From contig NZ_CP126256.1 of NCBI RefSeq assembly GCF_003234265.2, forward strand, positions 434,001-498,000: a stretch of DNA of 64,000 bases. The letters are read 5' to 3'. The notes beneath the pieces are model-generated. The model saw only the letters and a list, made by a program, of their open reading frames with translations. It searched no databases and was not told the origin of the DNA. Source of the stretch: Curtobacterium sp. MCSS17_015. Lineage in GTDB: Bacteria > Actinomycetota > Actinomycetes > Actinomycetales > Microbacteriaceae. Of this stretch, positions 48,625 to 59,328 are shown piece after piece; the first letter of the stretch is position 1, and each line of letters starts with the position of its first letter. The translations under genes and the position numbers were made by a program.

Positions 48625-50061
48625 ATGACGTCTGCCCGCCCCGCCGCCGACCGGTCGGGAGGCACGGCACCCCTCCACGACGACCGCCGACTCGTGCTCG
48701 TGGTCGCGATCCTGTCCTCGTTCGTCGTCGGCCTGGACTCCAGCGTCGTCAACGTGGCCCTGCCCGCGATCCGCACCGAGCTCGGCGGCGGACTGGTCGT
48801 GCAGCAGTGGACCGTCGACGCCTACCTGGTGACGCTCGGTTCGCTGATCCTCGTCGCCGGCTCGCTCTCGGACCTGTTCGGCCGGGTGCGCATCATCACG
48901 TGGGGGCTCGTCGTGTTCGGCATCGCCTCGGTGGTGTGCGCGATCGCCCCGACCGGAGAGGTCCTCGTCGTCGCCCGGGCGTTCCAGGGCGTCGGCGGAG
49001 CGCTCGTCACGCCGAGTGCACTGGCACTCATCGTGGCGGCGTTCCGCGGGGCCGTGCAAGCGAAGGCGATCGGCACGTGGACGGCCTGGTCGAGCGCGGC
49101 GTCGATCCTCGGCCCGGTCGTGGGCGGGCTCATCGTGGACGGCATCGGCTGGCGGTGGATCTTCGTCGTCACGGCGGTGCCGATCGCGGTGACGATCCCG
49201 CTGGTCCGGCGGATCTCGGGCGACGTCGTCGCGGGGGACCGCCCCCGGGTGGACGTGGTCGGCGCAGTCCTGGCCGTCGTCGGGGTGGGTGGGGTGGTGC
49301 TCGGGCTCATCGAGCAGGAGCGCCTGGGGTGGGGTGCACCGATCGTCGTCGCGGCGCTGGTCGTCGGCGCACTGGCGCTCCTCGCCTTCGTGCCGTGGGA
49401 ACTCCGGGTGACGCGGACCTCCGGGTCGCCGCTCGTGCCGCTCGCGCTCTTCCGGGCCCGGAACTTCGCGGTCGGCAACCTCGCCACGCTGTCGATCTAC
49501 GGGGCGCTCGGCATGGTCTTCTTCGTCGTCACGCTGTTCCTGCAGGAGGTCTGGTCTTTCCCTGCGTGGGTGGCGGGGCTCGCGACCCTGCCGCCGACCG
49601 TGGTGCTCCTGCTGCTCTCGACCACGGTCGGCGGACTGGCCGGACGGTTCGGCCCGCGGTGGTTCATGGCCGCGGGCCCTGCGGTGGCCGCCGCCGGTGC
49701 GCTCCTCATGGTCACGGTCGGCGAGGACCCGAGCGGCTACTGGACCGGGGTGCTGCCCGGGCTGGTGCTCGTCGGGTTCGGGATCACCCTGATGGTCTCG
49801 CCGCTGACGAGTGCGGTGCTCGGCTCGGTGCCGCAGCACGAGGCCGGGGCCGGGTCCGCGATCAACAACGCGGTCGCCCGGATCGCCGGCCTGGTCACGG
49901 TCGCGCTCGCGGGTGTCGTGCTCGGTGGTGAGGTGAGCGTCGCCGGCGTCCACCGGGCGATGGTGGTGATGGCGGTCCTGCTCCTGGCCGGTGCCGTGGT
50001 GAGTGCGATCGGCATCGTGGACGTACGATCACCAGAAGCGGAAGAAACCAGCCCGTTGTAA
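48625..50061 (+). CDS. MFS transporter, DHA2 (EmrB/QacA) family
   Basis: 478 residues with about 14 hydrophobic segments, as expected for DHA2 drug/proton antiporters. Motif D1 (LDSSVVNVALPAI) is in helix 1, motif A (GSLSDLFGRVRIITWG) follows helix 2, and motif C (WSSAASILGPVVGGLI) is in helix 5. It probably exports toxic compounds in exchange for protons. Its stop codon TAA forms part of the -10 of the downstream clpB promoter. No dedicated regulator is adjacent. Confidence 0.9.
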   Translation: MTSARPAADRSGGTAPLHDDRRLVLVVAILSSFVVGLDSSVVNVALPAIRTELGGGLVVQQWTVDAYLVTLGSLILVAGSLSDLFGRVRIITWGLVVFGIASVVCAIAPTGEVLVVARAFQGVGGALVTPSALALIVAAFRGAVQAKAIGTWTAWSSAASILGPVVGGLIVDGIGWRWIFVVTAVPIAVTIPLVRRISGDVVAGDRPRVDVVGAVLAVVGVGGVVLGLIEQERLGWGAPIVVAALVVGALALLAFVPWELRVTRTSGSPLVPLALFRARNFAVGNLATLSIYGALGMVFFVVTLFLQEVWSFPAWVAGLATLPPTVVLLLLSTTVGGLAGRFGPRWFMAAGPAVAAAGALLMVTVGEDPSGYWTGVLPGLVLVGFGITLMVSPLTSAVLGSVPQHEAGAGSAINNAVARIAGLVTVALAGVVLGGEVSVAGVHRAMVVMAVLLLAGAVVSAIGIVDVRSPEAEETSPL

Positions 50062-50083
50062 AGTTGAGCCAGGTGGACTCAAT
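50059..50083 (+). promoter_or_regulatory. clpB promoter -10 and HspR (HAIR) operator
   Basis: TAAAGT (50059-50064) is the -10; the HAIR box GTTGAGC-N7-ACTCAAT (50063-50083) starts at its fifth base, the same geometry as at dnaK. The match to the HspR consensus is good except for the outer bases. Confidence 0.8.
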
Positions 50084-50136
50084 GCGAGTCCGATGACTCC
50101 GTGACCACACGACCGACGCAACGGAAAGGACAACGC

Positions 50137-52305
<2,169 letters not shown>

Positions 52306-52387
52306 CCGGACCGGCCCACGCCGCCGGTACCTGATCGCCGCGTCAGCGGCGGTCAGGCCGTGCCGGCGGGGCAAGCAGTGTCGGTGG

Positions 52388-52430
52388 GGGAGGCCCGGTG
52401 TCGGTCCGCAGGAACGGCCCCGGGCCTCCC
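52388..52430 (+). terminator. Hairpin after clpB
   Basis: Arms GGGAGGCCCGG (52388-52398) and CCGGGCCTCCC (52420-52430) pair perfectly. The GGAGGC core recurs here. The rest of the 264-bp gap is GC-rich and shows no further feature before the promoter at 52557. Confidence 0.7.
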
Positions 52431-52556
52431 GTCCGCCGGGGGCACCAGCGGCGGGTGGCGGACGCCCGGGGCGTCCGGCACGGCGGACGACCGGACGAGG
52501 GGGTCCGCGGAGCGCACTGCCGCCCGCCGATGTGGGCCGCCACAGCGCCACCGGCC

Positions 52557-52562
52557 TACGGT
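52557..52562 (+). promoter_or_regulatory. -10 element TACGGT, leaderless DUF2231 gene
   Basis: TACGGT lies 7 nt before the ATG at 52570. The same hexamer precedes the response regulator gene. Confidence 0.55.
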
Positions 52563-52569
52563 CGGTTCC

Positions 52570-53130
52570 ATGCCCGAGTTCCGCGCCATCCGTCGCATCA
52601 CCGAGTCCATCGAGCGCGCCAGCATCCTCGACAAAGCCGTCGACGTCGACCGTGCGCTCGTCCGCGCCGTCGCTCGACCCCGTGCCCTCCGGCAGCTCCT
52701 GCACGGTGTGCCCTTCGGCCACCCGATCCACCCGCTCATGGTGCAGGTGCCCCTGGGTGCCTGGATCTCCGCAGCGGTCCTCGACCTGGTCGGCGGCCCG
52801 GGCAACGCGAAGGCCGCGAAGACGCTCGTCGGCGTCGGCGTCGCGTCGGCGGGCACCGCGAGCGTCGCCGGGTACGTCGACTGGTCGGAGCTGAACCGTG
52901 AGCAGCTCCGCACCGGATGGGTGCACCAGGCCGTGAACTGGGTCGGGATCTCGCTGTACGGCCTGTCCTGGCTGCAGCGGAAGCGCGGCAACCACGGCGC
53001 CGGCAGGCTCCTCGGGTTCGCCGGGCTGACCGTCGTGAGCGTCGGCGGCTACCTCGGTGGGCACCTGTCCTACCGGCAGCGAGCCGGCGTGAGCGAGCAC
53101 GGCGAAGTGCCGTACGACGCCGAGGCCTGA
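52570..53130 (+). CDS. DUF2231-like membrane protein
   Basis: 186 residues. HGVPFGHPIHPLMVQVPLGAWI at about residues 45-65 is the DUF2231 signature (HPxHP with a following helix), then further hydrophobic segments (TLVGVGVASAGTASVAGYVD, LLGFAGLTVVSVGGYLGGHL). Members are small integral membrane proteins, some with paired His that may bind haem or metal; the function is not established. A leaderless ATG start is supported by the TACGGT box. It stands alone between clpB and the two-component genes. Confidence 0.78.
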   Translation: MPEFRAIRRITESIERASILDKAVDVDRALVRAVARPRALRQLLHGVPFGHPIHPLMVQVPLGAWISAAVLDLVGGPGNAKAAKTLVGVGVASAGTASVAGYVDWSELNREQLRTGWVHQAVNWVGISLYGLSWLQRKRGNHGAGRLLGFAGLTVVSVGGYLGGHLSYRQRAGVSEHGEVPYDAEA

Positions 53131-53252
53131 GCCCCGCGGGGACCGGTGCCCGCCGAGGTCCGCTCGGGCCGGCGCACCGGTCTCCGGCGTGCACGGCGAC
53201 GACCGGCACGGCACCGTCTCCCTCGCCCCAGCTGATCCACAGCGCACCGGCA

Positions 53253-53258
53253 TACGGT
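53253..53258 (+). promoter_or_regulatory. -10 element TACGGT, leaderless response regulator gene
   Basis: TACGGT directly abuts the ATG at 53259 and lies 6 nt before the GTG at 53265. The GTG is therefore the likely start. Confidence 0.6.
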
Positions 53259-53264
53259 ATGTCA

Positions 53265-53918
53265 GTGCGCGTACTGGTGGTGGACGACGAGATCCCGCTG
53301 GCCGACCTGATCGCCCGTGGGCTGCAACGGCAGGACATGGCCGTGGACGTCGCGTACCGCGGGGACCACGCCGACGAGTTGCTGTCCGTGCACGACTACG
53401 ACGTCGTCGTGCTCGACCGCGACCTGCCCGGCATGCACGGCGACGAGGTCGCCAAGCGCCTCGCAGCCCGGGGACGCCTCACCCGCGTGCTCATGCTCAC
53501 CGCGGCGACGACCCTGACCGACCGGGTGCACGGACTCGAACTCGGCGCGGACGACTACCTGGCGAAGCCGTTCGAGTACCCCGAGCTCGTCGCGCGGGTC
53601 CGAGCCCTCGGCCGACGCGCGGTCGTGCCGATCGCGCCCGTCCTCGAACGCGACGGCATCGTCGTCGACTCGAACCGGCGCATGGCGACCCGCGACGGCC
53701 GCCCCCTGGACCTGACCAGCAAGGAGCTCGGCGTGCTCGAGGTGCTCCTGCAGGCCGATGGTGGCATCGTCCCCGCCGAGGAGCTGCTCGAGAAGGTCTG
53801 GGACATGAACGTCGACCCGTTCACCGCGGCGGTCAGGGTCACCATGTCGAAGCTCCGGCGGAAGCTCGGCCCGCCCGACCGGATCCGGACGGTCCCCGGG
53901 CAGGGCTACGCCCTGTGA
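53265..53918 (+). CDS. OmpR-family response regulator
   Basis: 217 residues. Receiver domain: acidic pair in VRVLVVDDEI, phospho-acceptor Asp51 (VVVLDRDLPGMHG) and Lys of DDYLAKPF. The DNA-binding winged helix (LDLTSKELGVLEVLLQADGG, AAVRVTMSKLRRKLGPP) forms the C-terminus. It overlaps the histidine kinase gene by 4 bp, so the two form a pair. The downstream lipoprotein and exporter genes are the probable targets. The GTG start was chosen from the -10 spacing; ATG 53259 adds two residues. Confidence 0.93.
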   Translation: MRVLVVDDEIPLADLIARGLQRQDMAVDVAYRGDHADELLSVHDYDVVVLDRDLPGMHGDEVAKRLAARGRLTRVLMLTAATTLTDRVHGLELGADDYLAKPFEYPELVARVRALGRRAVVPIAPVLERDGIVVDSNRRMATRDGRPLDLTSKELGVLEVLLQADGGIVPAEELLEKVWDMNVDPFTAAVRVTMSKLRRKLGPPDRIRTVPGQGYAL

Positions 53919-55096
53919 GGCGTGCCTGGAGCATCCGCGCCCGCACGGCGCTCGCGTTCGCGCTCACGTCGATGGCGCTCACCGCCGCGGCGATCGTCGT
54001 CGTGAACATCGGATCGCAACACTCGATCGCCGAGGTGACGGAGCTCTCCGAGACCCTGCCCGAGCCGATGCTGCACCCGACACCCGCGGTCCGCCCCGAT
54101 CCGTCGTCACCACCGCCCACCGAGCGGATCGCCATCGTGTCGCGCGTGGCGACGTCGCAGTGGCAGTGGTCGGTACTCGGCATCGGTGCCGCGGGGGTGC
54201 TCTCCGGCGGCACGGGTTGGCTGCTCAGCCGGCGGATGCTCGCGCCGATCGATGCCATCACGGCGACCGCGACACGCATCTCGGCGTCGACGTTGCACGA
54301 ACGGATCGCGCTCGAGGGCCCGGACGACGAGCTCCGGCGGGTGTCGCGGACCATCGACGGCCTGCTCGACCGGCTCGAGCAGGCGTTCGAGAGCCAGCGT
54401 CGGTTCGTCGCGCAGGCCTCGCACGAACTCAGGACGCCCCTGGCCGTGCAGCGCGCCGCCATCCAGATCGGCCTGCACGACGGTGCCCGTCCCACGGAGA
54501 TCGCCTGCGCTCGGGAGGACCTGCTCGAGCAGAACCGGCGGACGGAGCACCTGGTCGAGTCGCTCCTCGTGCTGGCGGAGGCCGAGCGCGGCTTGGACGG
54601 CCGGACGGTCGCCGTCGATCTCGGTGCCCTCGTTGACGAGGTCGTCGCGGAGCTGTCGGACACGGCCACGGCGGCGGGCGTGACGGTGACGTGCCGACGT
54701 GCGTCCGGGCCTCCCGGCGGTACGCCGATCACCGTGGACTGCGAACCGGTGCTGACCCGGCAACTCGTGCACAACCTCGTCGACAACGCGATCGAGTACA
54801 ACCACGCCGGAGGTGACGTCCGCGTCACCGTCGACGGGACGGGCCTCCGCGTCGAGAACACCGGCGATCCCCTGCCCGCCGAGGTCGTCGCGACGCTCAC
54901 CGAACCGTTCCGCCGGGCGGACGGCGTCACCGGTGCCGGCACCGGCCGCGGTGTCGGCGTTCCGGTCGCGCGTCGACACAGCGGCCTCGGACTGTCGATC
55001 GTCGACGCCGTGGCGCAGGCCCACGGGTGGTGCGTCGAGGTCACGCCGCGCGGCGGCGGCGGACTCGTCGTGTCGGTCGGCACCAGGGCGCGCTGA
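53915..55096 (+). CDS. Sensor histidine kinase
   Basis: 393 residues. Two membrane helices (about 12-30 and 85-105) enclose a short extracellular loop of about 55 residues rich in Pro (SETLPEPMLHPTPAVRPDPS). HAMP-like RRMLAPIDAITATATRISAS follows, then the H box with His170 (ASHELRTPLA), N box LVHNLVDNAIEYNHAGG and G2 box HSGLGLSIVDAVAQAHG. The small sensor loop suggests that it senses membrane stress or a partner protein rather than a soluble ligand. A GTG overlaps the regulator stop. Confidence 0.93.
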   Translation: MRRAWSIRARTALAFALTSMALTAAAIVVVNIGSQHSIAEVTELSETLPEPMLHPTPAVRPDPSSPPPTERIAIVSRVATSQWQWSVLGIGAAGVLSGGTGWLLSRRMLAPIDAITATATRISASTLHERIALEGPDDELRRVSRTIDGLLDRLEQAFESQRRFVAQASHELRTPLAVQRAAIQIGLHDGARPTEIACAREDLLEQNRRTEHLVESLLVLAEAERGLDGRTVAVDLGALVDEVVAELSDTATAAGVTVTCRRASGPPGGTPITVDCEPVLTRQLVHNLVDNAIEYNHAGGDVRVTVDGTGLRVENTGDPLPAEVVATLTEPFRRADGVTGAGTGRGVGVPVARRHSGLGLSIVDAVAQAHGWCVEVTPRGGGGLVVSVGTRAR

Positions 55097-55127
55097 TCGT
55101 CCCGATGCCGGTGGTGCGCCCGCCCGC

Positions 55128-55174
55128 GGGTGTTTCGTCGGTGCAACCCCGACCGGTCCGCTGCCGAAACACCC
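55128..55174. promoter_or_regulatory. Inverted repeat between kinase and lipoprotein genes
   Basis: GGGTGTTTCG (55128-55137) and CGAAACACCC (55165-55174) are exact complements 27 nt apart. It could end the two-component transcript or be an operator for the following genes; the sequence does not decide. Confidence 0.45.
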
Positions 55175-55193
55175 GGTCGGCTGTGCTGTGAGC

Positions 55194-55715
55194 ATGACGA
55201 TCACCGCACACATCCCGACACGACTGCTCCTGACGGCCGCACTCGCCCTCGGGCTCATCGGCGGCCTCGCCGGCTGCAGCGGCTCGGGCGACGACCGCCC
55301 GGACGCCCATTCGAGTTCCACCGCCAGCACCGGCATCGGCGCCGACTGGGGCACCTGCATGCGCTCCGCCGGCTTCGACGTCGAGGACCCGAGTGACGAC
55401 CTGGTCCGGTCGGGCACGGTGCTCGCGCCCCAGGGCGTGGACCAGGAGCGGTACGCCGCGGCCGCCGACCGCTGCTCGTCCGCCGTCGGCGTCGAGCGGA
55501 AGGACTCCGCGGCGCAGGACTCGTGGGCGCGCCAGTACGAGCGCGTCGCGTCCTGCATCCGGGACGAGTACCCGGACTACCCGGAGCAGCCGGAGGGGAC
55601 GCTCGGCCTCTCCCCGGAGGACTACCCGCGGGCCACGGAGTCCGGGTTCCAGGAGAAGGCCGACGCCTGCCTCGAGGAGTTCTCCCCGGGCACGAAGACG
55701 CAGCAGGCCGGATGA
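55194..55715 (+). CDS. Four-cysteine lipoprotein, first of a related pair
   Basis: 173 residues. The signal peptide ends in lipobox GLAGC (Cys28), so it is anchored outside the membrane. The mature part has four Cys in the pattern TCMRSAGFDV, DRCSSA, SCIRDEYPDYPEQPEG and DACLEE, probably two disulphides. A second protein with the same pattern is encoded 74 bp downstream. The family is not recognised. Its position between a two-component system and a MacAB-like exporter suggests it senses or supports that exporter. The ATG has no ribosome site; TGTGCT 6 nt upstream could be a -10. Confidence 0.72.
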   Translation: MTITAHIPTRLLLTAALALGLIGGLAGCSGSGDDRPDAHSSSTASTGIGADWGTCMRSAGFDVEDPSDDLVRSGTVLAPQGVDQERYAAAADRCSSAVGVERKDSAAQDSWARQYERVASCIRDEYPDYPEQPEGTLGLSPEDYPRATESGFQEKADACLEEFSPGTKTQQAG

Positions 55716-55789
55716 CGCCCGCCGGGCCGCGCACGTCCCGACAGTGCTCCCGACACGACGACGACCACGACGAAAGAAGGACCACGACC

Positions 55790-56335
55790 ATGACACGCAC
55801 CACGACCACGAAGACCACCGCGACCCTCGGCGCCCTCGCCGTGCTGCTGCTCACACCAGGCCTGCTCGCCGGCTGCAGCGGCAACGGTGACGACGGAACC
55901 GGACCCGGCACCGGGACGAGCAGGAGCGCCGCCCACGTGAAGGCAGGGGAGTTGGGCGACTGCCTGCGGAAGAAGGGCTACGACGTCTCCGACGACGAGC
56001 TCGGGGTCGGCGGTGGGACGTCAGCCGAGCTCTCGCTCCCCGGAGGGGTCGACGCGCAGCAGTGGCTCGAGGACACCGCCGCCTGCTCGGGGACCAGCAC
56101 ATCTGCGGGGGAGGTGTCGGAGGCGAAGACACCTCCGGGGTACGAGGAGGCCGACCGGAAGGCGTCGGAGTGCATCCGCGAGCAGGGGTTCGCCGACTAC
56201 CCGGACGACGACGAGGACCGATCCGCGTACCGCCCGGCGGACGAGAGCGCCTTCGAGCGCGTCGCGGAGCAGTGCGAGGACGAGGCGTTCGCCGGCCTCG
56301 GCGACGAGGCCTCCTCGAGCGGCGGCGACCGATGA
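55790..56335 (+). CDS. Four-cysteine lipoprotein, second of the pair
   Basis: 181 residues. Lipobox LLAGC (Cys29). Mature part with DCLRKKGYDV, AACSGT, ECIREQGFADYPDDDEDR and EQCEDE, matching the four Cys, the C(M/L)R and CIR motifs and the YP motif of the preceding protein; the two are paralogues from tandem duplication. The C-terminus is Ser/Gly-rich and acidic. The ATG has GAAAGAAGGA upstream. Its stop overlaps the adaptor gene (ATGA), linking it firmly to the export operon. The function is unknown. Confidence 0.75.
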   Translation: MTRTTTTKTTATLGALAVLLLTPGLLAGCSGNGDDGTGPGTGTSRSAAHVKAGELGDCLRKKGYDVSDDELGVGGGTSAELSLPGGVDAQQWLEDTAACSGTSTSAGEVSEAKTPPGYEEADRKASECIREQGFADYPDDDEDRSAYRPADESAFERVAEQCEDEAFAGLGDEASSSGGDR

Positions 56336-57366
56336 ACCGCCGTCGCACCACCGTCCTCGTCACGGCTGGCTGCCTGGTCGCCGCTCTCGGCGCGGGAGCA
56401 GCCGCATGGGCGACCGTCGCCGCACCGAGCACCGCGACCGCCGACACGACGACGCACCGCAGCACCACCGTCGTCACGAAGGGCGACCTCGTCGAGTCGC
56501 GGACCTTCGCGGGCGTGCTCGGCTACGGCGAGACGGCCGCGGTGTCCGCTTCCGCCTCCGGCACGATCACCTGGCTGCCGGAGCCTGGACAGGTCATCCA
56601 CCGCGACGAACCGCTCTACGCGGTCGACGAGCGCCCGGTCCGTGCCTTCATGGGCACGACCCCGCTCTGGCGCGACCTCGTCCCCGGCACGGCGGGCGCG
56701 GACGTCCGGCAGCTCAACGAGAACCTCGCCGCCCTCGGCTACGACGTCGTGCAGGACGACGACTTCGGGCGGAGCACCGCCGCCGCGGTCCGGACGTGGC
56801 AGGAGGACCACGGGCTCACGGTCACCGGCACCGTCACGGCCGACCAGATCGCCTTCGTCGACGGGGACGTCCGGGTCGCCTCGGTACCGGCGGGCCTCGG
56901 GCAGCCGGCGGGCGGCGAGGTCCTGCAGGTGACGAGCACCCGGCGCGTGGTCCAGGCCACCGTGCCGGACCGGGACGCCGGGCAACTCGCCGTCGGGACC
57001 GCGGTCGAGGTCCTCGTGAACGGCACGGGTGACGCCATGCCCGGTGAGGTGACCGATGCCGAGCCGACGGAGAGCGACGACGGCGGACAGTCCGTCGCGG
57101 TCACGGTCTCGTTCGACGCCGGTCGCCGTCGTCTGCCGGAGGCCGCGTCCGCCCAGGTCATCGCCCGGGGTCGGACCGAACGCGACGTCCTGTCCGTGCC
57201 GGTGTCGGCGCTCAGGGCGTCCGACGGCTCGGGCTACGCGGTCGACGTGGTGCGCGCGGGCGAGCCGACGGAGTCGGTGCGGGTCGAGGTCGGCCTCGTC
57301 GCGGACGGACGAGCCGCGGTCATCGGGGACCTGCACGAGGGCGACCGCGTGGTGGTGCCCTCGTGA
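56332..57366 (+). CDS. HlyD/MacA-like adaptor with a peptidoglycan-binding domain
   Basis: 344 residues. One N-terminal membrane helix (about 8-28), then a barrel-sandwich/lipoyl-like region (VTKGDLVESRTFAGVLGYGE), a PG_binding_1 domain at about 120-170 (ADVRQLNENLAALGYDVVQD, RSTAAAVRTWQEDHGLTVTG), and a beta-barrel/membrane-proximal end (VPVSALRASDGSGYAVDVVR). In monoderm bacteria such proteins pair with MacB-type ABC subunits and reach into the cell wall. It overlaps the second lipoprotein and the ATPase genes by 4 bp each. Confidence 0.85.
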   Translation: MNRRRTTVLVTAGCLVAALGAGAAAWATVAAPSTATADTTTHRSTTVVTKGDLVESRTFAGVLGYGETAAVSASASGTITWLPEPGQVIHRDEPLYAVDERPVRAFMGTTPLWRDLVPGTAGADVRQLNENLAALGYDVVQDDDFGRSTAAAVRTWQEDHGLTVTGTVTADQIAFVDGDVRVASVPAGLGQPAGGEVLQVTSTRRVVQATVPDRDAGQLAVGTAVEVLVNGTGDAMPGEVTDAEPTESDDGGQSVAVTVSFDAGRRRLPEAASAQVIARGRTERDVLSVPVSALRASDGSGYAVDVVRAGEPTESVRVEVGLVADGRAAVIGDLHEGDRVVVPS

Positions 57367-58079
57367 GCGGCGAGGTGGTGCTCGAGCTGCGGGACGTGAC
57401 GCGCACGTACGGCGAGGTGCACGCGCTGCGTGGCGTCTCGATCCGGGTCCGGCGAGGAGAACTCGTCGCCGTGGTCGGGCCGTCCGGGTCCGGGAAGTCG
57501 ACGATGCTCAACGTGGTCGGCACCCTCGACCGGCCGACGTCCGGATCCGTGTCGATCGCCGGCACCGACGTCGGAGCCGTGCCGGACGACGCGCTGTCCG
57601 CCCTGCGGGCCGAGCACATCGGCTTCGTGTTCCAGCACTTCCACCTGCAGGCCGGCGCGACCGCCGCCGAGAACGTGGCGGACGGGCTGCTCTACACGGG
57701 CACGGACCGTCGGCAGCGGTCGGATCGCGCGGTCGCGGCGCTCGAGCGCGTCGGACTCGGGCACCGGGTCGACCACCGGCCGGGACAACTCTCCGGTGGC
57801 GAGAAGCAACGGGTGGCGATCGCCCGGGCGGTGGTCGGGGAGCCGACGGTGCTCCTCGCCGACGAGCCGACCGGCGCGCTCGACACCGCCTCGGGTGCGA
57901 CGGTCCTCGCCCTGCTCCGGGAGCTCAACGCCGCCGGGACCACCGTGCTCGTGATCACGCACGACCTCGACCTCGCCGCTTCGTTGCCGCGCCAGGTGCG
58001 GATGCGGGACGGCGCCATCGAGGACGACTCAGCGAGCGACGCGCCCTCCCTCGCGACGGCGATCGGGGTCGGGCGGTGA
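57363..58079 (+). CDS. ABC transporter ATPase (MacB/LolD type)
   Basis: 238 residues. Walker A GPSGSGKST, signature LSGGEKQRVAIARAVVGEP and Walker B VLLADEPTGALD are all present; DEPTGALDxxxG with the FVFQHFHLQAGATAAENV Q-loop region is typical of the MacB/LolD/FtsE group that drives mechanotransmission rather than transport through the membrane. The GTG start overlaps the adaptor stop. It pairs with the permease at 58076. Confidence 0.93.
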   Translation: MSGEVVLELRDVTRTYGEVHALRGVSIRVRRGELVAVVGPSGSGKSTMLNVVGTLDRPTSGSVSIAGTDVGAVPDDALSALRAEHIGFVFQHFHLQAGATAAENVADGLLYTGTDRRQRSDRAVAALERVGLGHRVDHRPGQLSGGEKQRVAIARAVVGEPTVLLADEPTGALDTASGATVLALLRELNAAGTTVLVITHDLDLAASLPRQVRMRDGAIEDDSASDAPSLATAIGVGR

Positions 58080-59263
58080 GCGCCCGACGCACCCTCGGCG
58101 CCGGCGACCTGCTGCGGCTCGGGGTGTTCGGCCTCCGCACGCGCCCCACGCGGGTGGTGCTCTCCGCACTCGGCATCGCCATCGGCATCGCGGCGATGAT
58201 CGCGGTCGTCGGCATCTCCGCGTCGAGCAAGGCCGCACTCGACCGTGTGCTGGACGCACTCGGCACGAACGTGCTCACCGTCACGAAGGCAGAGGGGTTC
58301 GGGGAACCGGTGCCGCTGCCCGAGACCGCGGTCGACTCCGTACGGCGACAGGACGACGTGCTCACGGCCGCCGGGGTCGGCAAGGTCGACGGCGGCAAGG
58401 TGTACCGGAACCCGTTCGTGCCGGCCGCCGAGACGAAGGGCATCGGGGTGTTCGGTTCGTGGGGCGACGTGCCCGAGGTGCTCGGCGGCTCGGTCGCCTC
58501 GGGGCGATGGCTCGACACGGCGGCCGACGCTCCGCCGCAGATGGTCCTCGGCGCGGATGCCGCCCTGGCGCTCGGCATCGACCGGGTCACCCCGGACACG
58601 CGGATCTGGACGGCTGGCCGGTGGGTGCAGGTCGTGGGGGTCCTCGGGCCGATGCAGCTCGCACCGGACCTCGACAACCAGGCGTTCGTCCCGCGAGGGC
58701 TCGCTGGCGATCTCGGGTTCGACGGGCATCCCACGGCCGTGTACACCCGGGTGGACCCGGAGCGGGTGTCCGAGGCGCGTGCCGTCCTCGCCCGCACGGT
58801 CAACCCGTCGTCGCCCCAGGACGTGGGGGTCACCCGGCCGTCCGATGCCCTCGCCGCGAAGAACGCGACGGACGACTCGTTCACCGGGCTGCTCGTCGGC
58901 ATCGGCGGGGTCGCGCTGCTCGTCGGCGGCATCGGCGTCGCGAACACGATGGTCATCACGGTGCTCGAACGGCGTGCCGAGGTGGGGGTGCGACGCGCGC
59001 TCGGTGCCCGGCGGCGGGACATCCGCGACCAGTTCCTCGTGGAGTCGTTGCTGCTGTCGTTCCTCGGTGGGGTCGCCGGCGTGGTGATCGGTCTCGGCGT
59101 GACCATCGCGTTCGCCCTCGGGCAGGGCTGGCCGATCGCGGTACCGCTGTGGGCCGTCGCCGGCGGACTCGGGGCCACGGTCCTCATCGGCGGCGTGTCC
59201 GGGCTCTACCCGGCGGCGCGCGCAGCGCGGATCCCGCCGACCAGCGCGCTGGCAGCCGTCTGA
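58076..59263 (+). CDS. ABC transporter permease (MacB/FtsX type)
   Basis: 395 residues with four membrane helices. The first (VVLSALGIAIGIAAMIAVVG) is followed by a large extracellular domain (about 45-265) and the FtsX-like module of three helices (LLVGIGGVALLVGGIGVANT; RRAEVGVRRALGARRRDIRD). This is the MacB layout. A GTG overlaps the ATPase stop. With the adaptor it would export or extract a peptide, lipid or antibiotic; the substrate is unknown. A hairpin follows. Confidence 0.92.
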   Translation: MSARRTLGAGDLLRLGVFGLRTRPTRVVLSALGIAIGIAAMIAVVGISASSKAALDRVLDALGTNVLTVTKAEGFGEPVPLPETAVDSVRRQDDVLTAAGVGKVDGGKVYRNPFVPAAETKGIGVFGSWGDVPEVLGGSVASGRWLDTAADAPPQMVLGADAALALGIDRVTPDTRIWTAGRWVQVVGVLGPMQLAPDLDNQAFVPRGLAGDLGFDGHPTAVYTRVDPERVSEARAVLARTVNPSSPQDVGVTRPSDALAAKNATDDSFTGLLVGIGGVALLVGGIGVANTMVITVLERRAEVGVRRALGARRRDIRDQFLVESLLLSFLGGVAGVVIGLGVTIAFALGQGWPIAVPLWAVAGGLGATVLIGGVSGLYPAARAARIPPTSALAAV

Positions 59264-59277
59264 GGCGGGCGGCCAGG

Positions 59278-59314
59278 AGGCCCGGGACCGGTCGGCCGGA
59301 CCGGCCCCGGGCCT
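59278..59314 (+). terminator. Hairpin after the export operon
   Basis: AGGCCCGGG (59278-59286) pairs with CCCGGGCCT (59306-59314), and the loop has further GACCGG-type pairing. It shares the GGAGGCCCGG core. Confidence 0.65.
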
Positions 59315-59328
59315 TGCGTCTGTGGTCC

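Noticed and set aside
53259..53264. ATG start for the response regulator
   Set aside because: It abuts the TACGGT -10 directly and could not be in a transcript starting 6-8 nt later; the GTG at 53265 fits.
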